Below, one piece after another: positions 1 through 9,241 of a stretch of DNA of 64,000 nucleotides. The translations under genes and the position numbers were made by a program. The DNA lies in the NCBI GenBank assembly GCA_947495055.1, contig CANLXO010000002.1:248001-312000 (forward strand). The letters are read 5' to 3'. Position 1 is the stretch's first letter; each line of letters begins with the position of its first letter. The stretch is from an uncultured Psychrobacter sp. (lineage in GTDB: Bacteria > Pseudomonadota > Gammaproteobacteria > Pseudomonadales > Moraxellaceae). The notes beneath the pieces were generated by a model that made no database searches, was not told the DNA's origin, and saw nothing but the letters and a program-made list of their open reading frames with translations.

Positions 1-2
1 AA

Positions 3-326
3 GCGCGCATTGATGCCTATGAGATGACGCTCAAAAACAAGCAGCAGCAAAAACTTAATAGTATCGCTAGTAAGCAAGGCATTCCCAATAGCGCCATTAG
101 CTTTGATCAAGAGCAACAGGTAGAAGGCTTTGATCCTTTAGTCAAAGACCGTGTCAAATCCACGCCACCTGAGCAAGGCTTTAAAAGCTTGCAGCGCGGA
201 GTTGAGAGTCAGTTGGATGATATCGGTTACAGAAAACCTGTTATCCCCTATCTTGTTAAGCGTGTGCTTATCATCGTCATCATCATGGCAGGACTATTTT
301 GGATACTATGGCGGGTGTTTGGCTAG
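3..326 (+). CDS. C-terminal part of an unknown membrane-anchored protein (5' end outside window)
   Basis: The reading frame is open from the first bases of the window; the first ATG inside (position 24) has no ribosome binding site, so this is probably the tail of a longer gene cut by the window edge. The visible part is polar and Gln/Lys/Asp-rich, then has one strongly hydrophobic segment in its last 20 residues (Ile/Val-rich, ending WRVFG), which would make a C-terminal membrane anchor. I do not recognise the family. It converges with the Acr1-like gene and both end at a shared hairpin terminator. Confidence 0.55.
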   Translation, partial: ARIDAYEMTLKNKQQQKLNSIASKQGIPNSAISFDQEQQVEGFDPLVKDRVKSTPPEQGFKSLQRGVESQLDDIGYRKPVIPYLVKRVLIIVIIMAGLFWILWRVFG

Positions 327-348
327 AGCGCTTCATGAGATAGTGCAT

Positions 349-380
349 AAAAAAAGGAATGCCAATGCATTCCTTTTTTT
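349..380. terminator. Bidirectional rho-independent terminator
   Basis: A perfect 14-bp stem (349-362 with 367-380) with loop CAAT, A-run on one side and T-run on the other. It lies between two convergent genes and can stop transcription from both. Confidence 0.9.
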
Positions 381-410
381 GTCATGGTGTTTTTATACTG
401 ATATAGGCAA

Positions 411-1298
411 TTAGTGATGCTCACCTGGCAAGATTTTGGCAAAGGCGCGCTGAGCGAAGTTGGGTTTGGAGTCGGTCGTGAGCGCTGCATCTGAGCTTGG
501 GAAGATACGATAACCCATTGACTGAATACCAACGTTGATCGCAGGCGCTAGTGAATAAGTAGCTGAGGCAAACTTGCCCATATTGCTAGCGATACTATTA
601 GGCTTATCTACGATTGCTTTGGCGATCATTAGTGCCGCCTCATTAGGCATCAGCGCTGGCATATAACGATACAGCTTAGTTGGCGCAATCATAGGCGTGC
701 GCACCAGCGGCATAAAGATATTAGTAATTGTCACGTTATCGCCTTTGACCTCAGCGGCCAAGCAGCGACTAAAGGCGTCAAGAGCAGACTTTGAGGCGAC
801 ATAAGCGGCAAAACGTGGACTATTTGCCAAAACCCCGATCGATGAGATATTAACGATTTGACCGGCTTGCTGCTCTATCATACCGGGCAAAAAGCCCAAA
901 ATTATTTTGACCGCGCCAAAGTAGTTAATGTCCATCGTACGCTCAAAGTCATGAAAACGATTGACAGATTCGTGAACCGAGCGGCGGATTGAGCGCCCAG
1001 CATTATTGACTAGCACATCGATACGATCAAAATCAGCTTTGATTTGTTCGCCCACCTTTTCGATATCATCCATGTCTGTCAAATCACAAGGATAGTAGCT
1101 GGCTTTGCCGCCAAGCTCCTCGATATTTTCTTTGACCTTCTTTAGTTTTTCTTCAGTACGTGCCAGCATTATAACGTGCGCGCCGCATTCGCTTAGCAAA
1201 TAAGCGGTACGCTCTCCGATACCACTTGATGCCCCCGTAATAATAATGTTTTTGCCTTTAACAGATTTAGAAATCGTTTTTTTCGAGGGGTTAGCCAT
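411..1298 (-). CDS. acr1: Acr1-like short-chain dehydrogenase (fatty acyl-CoA reductase)
   Basis: A 295-residue SDR, the same length as Acinetobacter Acr1, the NADPH-dependent reductase that turns long-chain acyl-CoA into fatty aldehyde for wax-ester synthesis. Visible motifs are the Rossmann loop TGASSGIG (21-28), CDLTD (71-75), NNAG (98-101), catalytic Ser near 152 and Y166-x3-K170. Stretches such as FHDFERTM, ISSIGVLAN, PLVRTPMIAPTK and the C-terminal PGEHH closely resemble what I recall of Acr1, which is more specific than generic SDR similarity. The start has AAGGAC six bases upstream. It is monocistronic. Substrate is inferred from family resemblance. Confidence 0.85.
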   Translation of the reverse strand: MANPSKKTISKSVKGKNIIITGASSGIGERTAYLLSECGAHVIMLARTEEKLKKVKENIEELGGKASYYPCDLTDMDDIEKVGEQIKADFDRIDVLVNNAGRSIRRSVHESVNRFHDFERTMDINYFGAVKIILGFLPGMIEQQAGQIVNISSIGVLANSPRFAAYVASKSALDAFSRCLAAEVKGDNVTITNIFMPLVRTPMIAPTKLYRYMPALMPNEAALMIAKAIVDKPNSIASNMGKFASATYSLAPAINVGIQSMGYRIFPSSDAALTTDSKPNFAQRAFAKILPGEHH

Positions 1299-1624
1299 AA
1301 GATGTCCTTTTTTTGGGTGGTTATCGATACATTAACATTCCATATTAATGCCTACATTTACAATAGCAAAGATTACTTATCAAATCTGCTGTATATTTTG
1401 TCGCTTAACCATTGTTAGTTGATGGCTAAAATTTGTCAAGTTTATTGTTAGAACGCAGCGACAAAAGGAGCTATTGCTTTTATAAGAGGTATTTCAAAGC
1501 GTAAACAACTTTTGGTGATTCTTCATTTGTTGCATAAAAACAAGTATCGAATTAAAACAAGGTGTCACAATACTGCCGTGCTCATTTGATAAAATAAACA
1601 TCTTTGTAAAGGTAGGAGAATGTT
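1299..1624. other. Divergent intergenic promoter region
   Basis: A 326-bp AT-rich gap between the divergent Acr1-like gene and the DUF1622 gene. It must hold promoters for both. There is a short inverted repeat CATTAA...TTAATG near 1330-1350. I see no RNA gene or recognisable operator. Confidence 0.5.
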
Positions 1625-2026
1625 TTGATTGAGACCTTAGCGCACTATATCGATTTAATTGCCAAAATCGTTGAGGTGATTGGTGTTCTGATTATGTTTT
1701 TAGGGCTATTTTACGCACTGTACCGAGGCATTAAGGTGACAGGCGGCTTTAATCATGATACTTATGTCGAAATCAGGCAGACGGTTGGCAAGTCTATCTT
1801 GCTAGGACTTGAGGTTTTGATTGCCGCTGATATTATGGCGACGGTGGTTACAGAACCGACCTTGCGCGGAGTATTGGTTTTAGGCCTTATTGTGCTGATT
1901 CGTACGTTTTTGAGCTTATCATTGCAAGTGGAGCTAGAGGGCCGTTTCCCTTGGCAAAAAGAAAAAGCGCCGCAGAGGACGCAGCGTGTGCACGAAAAAA
2001 TCTATGATGAGAATCTAGAACCATAA
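1625..2026 (+). CDS. DUF1622 family membrane protein
   Basis: A 133-residue protein with three hydrophobic segments (about 12-34, 57-75 and 80-100). The run LGLEVLIAADI, then VLGLIVLIRTFLS and EGRFPWQ, is the pattern of the DUF1622 family of small inner-membrane proteins, whose function is unknown. The start is TTG: AGGAG lies at 1614-1618 with six bases of spacing, and the nearby ATG at 1620 is out of frame and stops at once. The C-terminal 25 residues are charged and probably cytoplasmic. It stands alone, divergent from the acyl-CoA reductase gene. Confidence 0.8.
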   Translation: MIETLAHYIDLIAKIVEVIGVLIMFLGLFYALYRGIKVTGGFNHDTYVEIRQTVGKSILLGLEVLIAADIMATVVTEPTLRGVLVLGLIVLIRTFLSLSLQVELEGRFPWQKEKAPQRTQRVHEKIYDENLEP

Positions 2027-2035
2027 GTAACCTGA

Positions 2036-2069
2036 AGTCATAAGCCAATTAAAGTCATAAGCAACTTAA
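2036..2069. repeat. Short imperfect 17-bp tandem repeat
   Basis: Two adjacent 17-bp units beginning AGTCATAAGC (2036-2052 and 2053-2069), with degenerate partial copies on both sides (CATAAGTAACC at 2022, TCATAAGC near 2078). It lies just after the stop of the DUF1622 gene and looks like local slippage. Confidence 0.6.
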
Positions 2070-2143
2070 AATCATGACTCATAAGCTATGATAAAAACAT
2101 ACTGCACAAACAATAGAGCAGGCACAGTGCTACAGGTATAGCG

Positions 2144-3181
2144 CTATTCGTGTGCTTGCAAGAAGCGCTCGACCACTTTAAATTGCCCAGCGGTACTCTC
2201 CTCACCATACATCGCTTGACGAAAGGCGTTGGAGTTTGGAATACCTGTAGTGTACCAAGCGATATGTTTGCGGGCAATACGGCAACCAGAGTACTCGCCA
2301 TAAAACGCATATAGCTCTTGTAAATGCGTGAGTACAATATCTTTAATCTCACTCACACTTGGCGCATCAAGACGCTCACCTGTACGCAGATAGTGCTCGA
2401 TATCTCGAAATATCCACGGTTGCCCTTGCGCCGCGCGTCCAATCATAACGGCATCACAACCAGTCATCTCGTATACCTGCTGGGCTTTTTCGGCGCTATT
2501 AATATCGCCATTAGCAATGACAGGAATGCTAATGCTGTCTTTGACTTCGCGTATCAGCTCATATCTGGCGTTGCCGGTATACATATCCTCGCGCGTACGC
2601 CCATGAATGGCAATAGCAGCAATCCCTGCTTGCTCAGCGCGCTTGGCCACCCGTAATATATTCTCGCGACCATTTTCAAACCCCAAACGCGTTTTTAGGG
2701 TCACAGGAACGTTGACCGCGTTGACCGCTGTATCGAGCAACCTTGCGACCAACTCCTCGTCTTGCAATAGTGCTGAACCGGCAAGCTTACGGCAGACTTT
2801 TTTGGCAGGACAGCCCATATTGATATCAATAATCTGCGCGCCATTATCGACCTGATAACGTGCCGCCTCGGCAAGCTTGTCTGGTTCTGCCCCTGCAATT
2901 TGCGCGGATATTGGCGCAATCTCACCATCAAAGTTGGCACGGTACAGAGACTTTTTGCGTGCATACAGAGCAGTATCAGCAATGATCATTTCACTGACCG
3001 CGTGACCTGCGCCAAAGGATTTGCACAATCTGCGAAACGGATTGTCCGTCACTCCTGCCATAGGCGCAACCATCAAGCGGTTTTGTATCGTTAAGCCGCC
3101 GATATTAAGCGGCTGCAACAACGGATGAGTCGTCGCAGGGTGCAGGTGCAAATCAGGAGTATCCAAGGTATCTATAGACAT
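2144..3181 (-). CDS. dusB: tRNA-dihydrouridine synthase DusB
   Basis: An FMN-dependent enzyme that reduces uridine to dihydrouridine in the tRNA D-loop. It shows the Dus TIM-barrel landmarks in order: APMAGVTDNPFRRLC (39-53), the catalytic NMGCPAKKV with Cys124, LKTRLG, IHGRTR, ANGDI and IGRAAQGQPWIF. MGCPAKKV is typical of the DusB subgroup. The frame extends upstream to a TTG at 3223, but the ATG at 3181 is preferred because it gives the usual DusB length (345 residues); neither has a clear ribosome binding site. No fis gene follows, unlike in enterobacteria. Confidence 0.93.
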   Translation of the reverse strand: MSIDTLDTPDLHLHPATTHPLLQPLNIGGLTIQNRLMVAPMAGVTDNPFRRLCKSFGAGHAVSEMIIADTALYARKKSLYRANFDGEIAPISAQIAGAEPDKLAEAARYQVDNGAQIIDINMGCPAKKVCRKLAGSALLQDEELVARLLDTAVNAVNVPVTLKTRLGFENGRENILRVAKRAEQAGIAAIAIHGRTREDMYTGNARYELIREVKDSISIPVIANGDINSAEKAQQVYEMTGCDAVMIGRAAQGQPWIFRDIEHYLRTGERLDAPSVSEIKDIVLTHLQELYAFYGEYSGCRIARKHIAWYTTGIPNSNAFRQAMYGEESTAGQFKVVERFLQAHE

Positions 3182-3276
3182 AAAAAACGGCTTACATTTA
3201 GTCAAATATATTAATAAAAGCAAGCCGCTATTTTAAGGGTTGAAAGCTATATTGCAAGTGGTGTGTCTATTTATGC

Positions 3277-5340
3277 TTACTTATCAAACACACTACCTTG
3301 TTCAAGAGTAATATGCTCGTCATGTTCCTGCATTCGCCAAGGCAAACTATCAGGCGACTCATGCAAAAAGTGCAGATATTTTTCAAACTGATCGATAATA
3401 TCATTAATCACAGACTCGCTTTGATACCCATACAAATCATAGGTCTGCCCGCCGCGTCGTAAGTAAACTTGCGCGCGATGATAGTGCTCTTGCGGTATAT
3501 CGCTAGTAACGCTCTCTTTGCTGGTGACGCCTTCTTGATAGTAGGCAGGTGTATCTTGATGAGTCAGACGCACCTCATACCAGAACTCGACGTTATCGCC
3601 GCGTTGTAGCTCCAGCACTGCCCTATTATTGACCTCATCGTAATTTACCTCAGGTTTCCAGCCCGTCTGTCTAAACTTTTCGGCCACCTCAGTCATTGAT
3701 GACATGACCGTACCCTTAATATAGTCTAAGACATCCTCGCGGCTAGGTTGTTCAGTGATGTAGTCAATGCGGTCACGCCAAGCGTCAAGTTTGAGCAGAT
3801 GCGGCGGTAGATGGTTTTCATTCGCCAAACTCTCGTTACGATGACCCTCGATGCGTAACGCTTTCCACATACCATACATAGCAATTAAGATAATAATAGT
3901 AAACGGCAAAGCACTGACGATAGCTGCTGTTTGCAAAGCCTGCAAACCCCCTGCCAGCAAAAGCACAGAGGCCACAACCCCTAATATCAACACCCAAAAC
4001 GTACGCTGCCACGCGGGCGTATCACTGCGACCGCCTGCTGCTAACGAGTCAATAACTAGAGAGCCCGAATCAGATGAGGTAATAAAAAAGGTGACAATAA
4101 GTACCACTGCTAGAGCGGAAACCACTTGCGTAAAGGGCAAGTTCTCAAGTAGCTTAAACAAAGCGATTGCTTGATTGTTCTGTACGTCGCTAATCAGCGT
4201 CTCATAACCTTGTACCATAATCATGTTGAGCGCGGTATCACCAAACACCGCAAACCAAAAGAAGGTAAAGATCGTCGGCACCAGCATGACCCCAGCGATA
4301 AACTCACGAATGGTGCGACCTCTAGATATTTTGGCGATAAAGATACCGACAAACGGCGACCATGAAATCGTCCATGCAAAAATAAATAGCGTCCAGCTGG
4401 TAATCCAATCACCTTGCTGATAAGCCTGCAAGCTAAAAGTGCGCTCAACGATATTACCCAAATAACTGCCCGTATTTTCCATAAAGGCATTGAGTATAAA
4501 TACCGAGGGCCCGACAATAAATACAAACAACATCAAGGAAGTCGCCAATATCATATTTAAAATAGATAAGCGTTTGACGCCTTTGTCCATCCCTGCCAAT
4601 ACTGATATCAGTGCCAAACCGGTAATGATCGTGATAGCAATGACTTGCACAGTCGTATTCACAGGAATACTCGGAACCAAATAGTTTAGACCCGTATTAA
4701 TCTGCGAGACTGAAATACCTAAACTGGTGGCAAGTCCAAACAAAGTACCCAAAATGGCAAACACATCGACCGCATGACCAATAGGGCCGTATATCTTGTC
4801 ACCAATAATCGGATAAAGCGTTGAGCGCATAGATAAAGGCAAGCCTTGACGATAAGCAAAATAAGCTAAGGTTAGCGCCACTACTCCATTGATCGCCCAA
4901 ATGTGAAAGCCCCAGTGAAAATAAGCAATCTGCATGGCTTCTTTGGCGGCAGCAATGGTTTGAGGCTCGGACAGTGGCGGCGTGGCAAAATGCAGTACGG
5001 GTTCAGCGACGCCATAAAATAGCAACGCAATACCGTACCCTGCTGAAAACAGCATCGCAAACCATTCTATAAAATTATACTGTGCCTCACCATGATCAGG
5101 ACCTAATTTAATACCGCCATAAGGAGAAAACGCTAGTACCACGATAAACATCAAAAACAGCGCCGTTGCCAGCATATAAAACCAGCCAAAAGTCTCTGTG
5201 GTAAAACTCAGTACCTGCTCAAATGCCCCGCTAGCCAGCTGCGGATTGACCGAAGTGCCAATGACTAGCAATATCATGACAATCGCTGTCGGGATAAATA
5301 CGGGCATCAAAATAGTAGAGCGCACGCGTTTATTCTGCAT
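3277..5340 (-). CDS. betT: BCCT family choline/betaine transporter, BetT-like
   Basis: A 687-residue inner-membrane transporter with about 12 membrane helices (residues about 10-500) and a long hydrophilic C-terminal domain (about 510-687). The BCCT signature lies in the segment FAWTISWSPFVGIFIAKIS, followed by RGRTIREF. Length and the large cytoplasmic tail match E. coli BetT (677 residues), a proton-driven choline importer whose tail senses osmolality, rather than shorter betaine/carnitine carriers. No betA/betB/betI genes are nearby, so choline rather than betaine is inferred. The start has AGAGG seven bases upstream. Confidence 0.88.
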   Translation of the reverse strand: MQNKRVRSTILMPVFIPTAIVMILLVIGTSVNPQLASGAFEQVLSFTTETFGWFYMLATALFLMFIVVLAFSPYGGIKLGPDHGEAQYNFIEWFAMLFSAGYGIALLFYGVAEPVLHFATPPLSEPQTIAAAKEAMQIAYFHWGFHIWAINGVVALTLAYFAYRQGLPLSMRSTLYPIIGDKIYGPIGHAVDVFAILGTLFGLATSLGISVSQINTGLNYLVPSIPVNTTVQVIAITIITGLALISVLAGMDKGVKRLSILNMILATSLMLFVFIVGPSVFILNAFMENTGSYLGNIVERTFSLQAYQQGDWITSWTLFIFAWTISWSPFVGIFIAKISRGRTIREFIAGVMLVPTIFTFFWFAVFGDTALNMIMVQGYETLISDVQNNQAIALFKLLENLPFTQVVSALAVVLIVTFFITSSDSGSLVIDSLAAGGRSDTPAWQRTFWVLILGVVASVLLLAGGLQALQTAAIVSALPFTIIILIAMYGMWKALRIEGHRNESLANENHLPPHLLKLDAWRDRIDYITEQPSREDVLDYIKGTVMSSMTEVAEKFRQTGWKPEVNYDEVNNRAVLELQRGDNVEFWYEVRLTHQDTPAYYQEGVTSKESVTSDIPQEHYHRAQVYLRRGGQTYDLYGYQSESVINDIIDQFEKYLHFLHESPDSLPWRMQEHDEHITLEQGSVFDK

Positions 5341-5537
5341 AGTTAAACCTCTAAATAGGGCCGGTAGTTAAAACCACCTTGTTATCGATAGTTTGTATAA
5401 AAGCATCAAATGTATGGCTGCTTAAAAATTGAGCAGTCATGCTATAAAGGTGACGTTTATACCATAGTCCTCAACTAAATTCCAAAATAACAGTAGATTC
5501 AATAGTTTGATTTTGGAGCTTTGACACATTTTTAATC

Positions 5538-5568
5538 AAAAAAAGAGCAACCCGTAAGTTACTCTTTA
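5538..5568 (-). terminator. Rho-independent terminator of the HIT gene
   Basis: Read on the minus strand, AAAGAGTAAC pairs with GTTGCTCTTT (one G-T pair) and a run of T follows. It lies just downstream of the HIT-family gene. Confidence 0.8.
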
Positions 5569-5603
5569 TCTTATGCTTAGTAGGCTTTGATGTTAGTGCA
5601 CTG

Positions 5604-6032
5604 CTAGCTTTCAATCGCTGCTGCAAGCTTTTGTGCCAGCTCAGCTAACTTGTCATTGTCCGCCTGCGCAGCTGCATGAACGCCCAATTCATGAATACTG
5701 CCTGGTATCAGATGAATGTGATAATGAAATACCGTTTGGCCCGCTTGCGCGCCGTTTAATTGCATTTGGATAATACCTTCGCGTGCAAACACTTCTCGCT
5801 GCGCGCTCATTACCTTTTTAGCACTCATCAGTACCGCTGCCGCGTATTCAGGTTCAAGATCAGCTAAATCAACCGCTTTTTGCTTAGGGATAACCAGCAC
5901 ATGACCCTCTGCTTGCGGCATAATGTCCATAAAGGCTAAAGTTTTATCATCCTCATAGACCTTGTGATGCGGAATATCACCGTTTAGCATTTTGGCAAAA
6001 ATATTATTATCGTCGTAATTGTTTTGGCTCAT
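5604..6032 (-). CDS. HIT family hydrolase (HinT-like)
   Basis: A 142-residue histidine-triad protein. The active-site motif HYHIHLIP carries His103, His105 and His107, and the N-terminal IFAKMLNGDIP and MPQAEGHVLVIPK segments are typical of HinT-like purine nucleoside phosphoramidases. The family hydrolyses AMP conjugated through P-N bonds; the physiological substrate is unknown. The start has AAGGA eight bases upstream. Single gene with its own terminator. Confidence 0.92.
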   Translation of the reverse strand: MSQNNYDDNNIFAKMLNGDIPHHKVYEDDKTLAFMDIMPQAEGHVLVIPKQKAVDLADLEPEYAAAVLMSAKKVMSAQREVFAREGIIQMQLNGAQAGQTVFHYHIHLIPGSIHELGVHAAAQADNDKLAELAQKLAAAIES

Positions 6033-6240
6033 TATTTTATCCTTATTTGGGTAAGCTTGCCTTTATATCAGCGTAACTATAGTGAACGATATAGGGGCAA
6101 ACTACAAGGTGCACCTGTTTTAAAACCATTATTTATCGCGTCATCTATTGCCGCCTAAATGACCTATATAGCTACTATTGATTAGCGAGAAGTAGCGCAA
6201 AAATGCTATACTATGAGCCTATTTTGACGACGATAACTCT

Positions 6241-6999
6241 ATGGATTCGACGCAATCATACGATAAAATATCAGTACAGCCAGACCACGATGCTGGGGAC
6301 GCCGCAGTAGCCTATACTCATGAAACCTACGAGCAAATACCACTTGATACCCGTGTCAAACCGACTATAGATCCAAACGCTTACATACTTGCAGACGCCA
6401 TCACTGATGATTTGATCAAATGGCACATTCACAACTGTAAAATCACCAAAAGACAAGCGACGCAAGATGAACCATTGCCGTTTTTGTATCACTATGATAG
6501 CTTAGATGACGCTGTTAAGCAGAGCCATCCTTTAACGCCTGACTTGCTTGCTCAATTTAATACGCCTATGAGCGCTCAGGATGCTGCCACACTTATCGGT
6601 ATCGATGAAGCACTGATATCGACGCCTTGGCACATCAAAGTGGTTGGCTCTGTCGTCGTATTTAGCGAAGCGTTACAATTAGCCGTGCGCTTGCAATGGA
6701 CCAATACAGGCAAAGCCACCGAGCAGCTGTACATGCAAAATAAGGAAGACGCTATCAAAGCGGCCTTTAAAGACTGGCAGTTTTTTGGCCGTGTCGATGT
6801 ACTCTATAAAAACGGCAAACAAAAACTGGTCAGTATTGATGAGAACGGCACAACTGATGAGTCCGTACTTATCTTTGAGGCCAGTAGCGACTATCAGCAA
6901 CTGCCAGCGACGCATGCTTTAGCCCTTATTGCCAAACTTGAAGCTGACAAAGACAAGCTGCCTTGGTTTGAGGCGGCTATTTTGGAGCGTATCGAATAA
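6241..6999 (+). CDS. Hypothetical protein, unknown family
   Basis: A 252-residue soluble protein with no signal peptide or membrane segment. The first 45 residues are polar and probably disordered; the rest is a mixed, Trp-containing globular sequence (KWHIHNCKI, PWHIKVVGSVVVFSEAL, KDWQFFGRVDVLYKNGK). I do not recognise a domain. Codon use matches the neighbours and the frame is long and uninterrupted, so it is a real gene. No clear ribosome binding site precedes the ATG. It is followed by ilvD after 106 bp, but nothing ties the two functionally. Confidence 0.75.
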   Translation: MDSTQSYDKISVQPDHDAGDAAVAYTHETYEQIPLDTRVKPTIDPNAYILADAITDDLIKWHIHNCKITKRQATQDEPLPFLYHYDSLDDAVKQSHPLTPDLLAQFNTPMSAQDAATLIGIDEALISTPWHIKVVGSVVVFSEALQLAVRLQWTNTGKATEQLYMQNKEDAIKAAFKDWQFFGRVDVLYKNGKQKLVSIDENGTTDESVLIFEASSDYQQLPATHALALIAKLEADKDKLPWFEAAILERIE

Positions 7000-7105
7000 T
7001 TTAAGACAGCTATTCGCTTATAAACCTATTACTAGCGATTATTAACCCTCAAAGCACTCACTCCTGTGTCAAATCAACACCCTTTTAAAACGTAAGGAAT
7101 ATCCC

Positions 7106-9016
7106 ATGGATTATCGCTCAAAAACCTCTACTGGCGGTCGTAATATGGCAGGCGCACGAGCGTTATGGCGCGCAACTGGCATGACCGATGGTGATTTTGG
7201 CAAACCTATTATCGCAATCTCTAACTCTTTTACGCAGTTTGTACCGGGTCATGTGCACCTAAAAGATTTAGGACAATTGGTCGCCCGTGAGATTGAAAAA
7301 GCAGGCGGCGTGGCCAAAGAGTTCAATACTATTGCAGTTGATGATGGTATTGCTATGGGTCACAGCGGTATGCTCTACTCCTTGCCCAGTCGCGATTTGA
7401 TCGCAGATTCTGTTGAATATATGGTCAATGCTCACTGTGCTGATGCGCTCGTTTGTATCTCTAACTGCGATAAAATTACCCCTGGTATGCTTATGGCAGC
7501 TATGCGTTTGAACATCCCAGTCGTCTTCGTCTCAGGTGGCCCTATGGAGGCAGGTAAAGTGATTGCCAGTACTGTCGCTCATAGCCATAACAATGACGGT
7601 CAAAGCGATGCACAAGCGACAGATAGTAAAGGTAATGCCATTCGCAAATTAGATCTAGTCGATGCGATGATGGACGCCGCTGACGATACGATCAGCGATG
7701 AGGATGTCCTAGCGATCGAGGTGTCTGCCTGTCCTACTTGCGGCTCATGTTCAGGCATGTTTACTGCCAACTCGATGAACTGCTTGACCGAAGCGCTAGG
7801 TTTATCTTTACCTGGTAATGGTTCACTACTTGCCACCCATGCCTTGCGCCGTGAGCTATTCTTAGAAGCAGGTCGTACTATTGTCGATCTAGCCAAGCGC
7901 CGCTACGAGCAGGATGATGACTCAGTATTACCGCGCTCTATCGCGAGCAAAGCGGCGTTTGAGAATGCTATGAGCCTCGATATCGCTATGGGCGGCTCAA
8001 CCAATACGATTTTGCATCTATTAGCCGCGGCTAATGAGGCGGAAATTGACTTTAAGATGGCAGATATCGATCGTCTCAGTCGACGCGTACCTTGTCTATC
8101 CAAAGTTGCCCCTGCTACGCAAAAATACCACATGGAAGATGTGCATAGAGCGGGCGGCGTTATGGCATTACTCGCTGAACTTGATCGCGCAGGGCTGCTC
8201 AAAACAGACATCCCAACGATCCATAGCCCCTCTATGCGCGCGGCTATCGATAAGTGGGATATTATGAATCCTGATAATCTTGAGGCACGTGCGCGTTATA
8301 TTGCAGCCCCAGGCGGCGTACGTACGACTGAGGCCTTTTCACAAGCCAAAGAGTGGCCTAATCTCGATGTCAACCGTGAGTCAGGCTGTATTCGTAGCGC
8401 CAAGCATGCTTATTCAACCGATGGCGGCCTTGCGGTACTGTACGGCAATATCGCTGAGCGCGGCTGCGTGGTCAAGACCGCAGGCGTTGATGAGAGCAAC
8501 TTGGTGTTTACAGGGCGCGCGCGTATATTTGAGTCACAGGATGCGGCTGTTGAGGCAGTACTAGGGGATCAAATTGTCGCAGGCGATGTCGTCATTATCC
8601 GTTATGAAGGTCCAAAGGGCGGTCCTGGTATGCAAGAGATGCTCTATCCAACGACGTATCTTAAGTCCAAAGGATTGGGCAAGCAGTGTGCTCTACTCAC
8701 CGATGGTCGCTTCTCTGGCGGCACCTCAGGCTTGTCAATCGGTCATGCCAGCCCAGAGGCAGCAGAGGGCGGCGCGATAGGTCTTGTCATCGAGGGCGAT
8801 ACTATACATATTGACATTCCTAATAGAACTATCAATATGGATGTCAGCGATGAAGATTTAGCCGCGCGCCGCGCTGAGATGGAAGCGCGCGAGCGCAATG
8901 CATGGAAGCCAGTGGATCGCGAGCGTCACGTCTCCCCTGCTCTTCGAGCATACGCAGCGATGACCACTAGCGCCGATACAGGTGCGGTACGTGATGTGAG
9001 TCAAGTTGAGCGCTAA
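7106..9016 (+). CDS. ilvD: Dihydroxy-acid dehydratase
   Basis: Catalyses the third step of valine/isoleucine synthesis, dehydrating 2,3-dihydroxy-3-methyl acids to 2-keto acids with an Fe-S cluster. The 636-residue length is close to the 616 of E. coli IlvD. Cluster ligands are visible in [12 protein letters not shown] (Cys121) and [18 protein letters not shown], with GGSTNT and the late [15 protein letters not shown] also present. A short variable insert lies near residues 160-172. The ATG at 7106 has AAGGA upstream. It stands alone, with no ilvA, ilvE or ilvM beside it and no leader peptide. Confidence 0.97.
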   Translation: MDYRSKTSTGGRNMAGARALWRATGMTDGDFGKPIIAISNSFTQFVPGHVHLKDLGQLVAREIEKAGGVAKEFNTIAVDDGIAMGHSGMLYSLPSRDLIADSVEYMVNAHCADALVCISNCDKITPGMLMAAMRLNIPVVFVSGGPMEAGKVIASTVAHSHNNDGQSDAQATDSKGNAIRKLDLVDAMMDAADDTISDEDVLAIEVSACPTCGSCSGMFTANSMNCLTEALGLSLPGNGSLLATHALRRELFLEAGRTIVDLAKRRYEQDDDSVLPRSIASKAAFENAMSLDIAMGGSTNTILHLLAAANEAEIDFKMADIDRLSRRVPCLSKVAPATQKYHMEDVHRAGGVMALLAELDRAGLLKTDIPTIHSPSMRAAIDKWDIMNPDNLEARARYIAAPGGVRTTEAFSQAKEWPNLDVNRESGCIRSAKHAYSTDGGLAVLYGNIAERGCVVKTAGVDESNLVFTGRARIFESQDAAVEAVLGDQIVAGDVVIIRYEGPKGGPGMQEMLYPTTYLKSKGLGKQCALLTDGRFSGGTSGLSIGHASPEAAEGGAIGLVIEGDTIHIDIPNRTINMDVSDEDLAARRAEMEARERNAWKPVDRERHVSPALRAYAAMTTSADTGAVRDVSQVER

Positions 9017-9052
9017 GACTCTATAAAGTTAACCGTCAAGAAGTACTGATAT

Positions 9053-9077
9053 AGCCAGCATTCGTGCTGGCTTTTTT
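9053..9077 (+). terminator. Rho-independent terminator after ilvD
   Basis: Perfect 8-bp stem AGCCAGCA/TGCTGGCT with a TTCG tetraloop and a following run of T. Confidence 0.93.
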
Positions 9078-9241
9078 GTGGGTAGGACACTCTACCAAAA
9101 CACAACGTATTTGCGTCTTTGATAACGTTTTTTTGCGAAAACACTGACGGTTTATCGTCATGATAAATGAGGTTTTATTGACAAGCTTTTTACATCTTAA
9201 AACTAAAAATTAAAACTACAATATCGGTGCGTACAAACCTT

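Noticed and set aside
7000..7105. Possible attenuator leader peptide before ilvD
   Set aside because: No short frame rich in Leu, Val or Ile codons and no alternative hairpins are visible.
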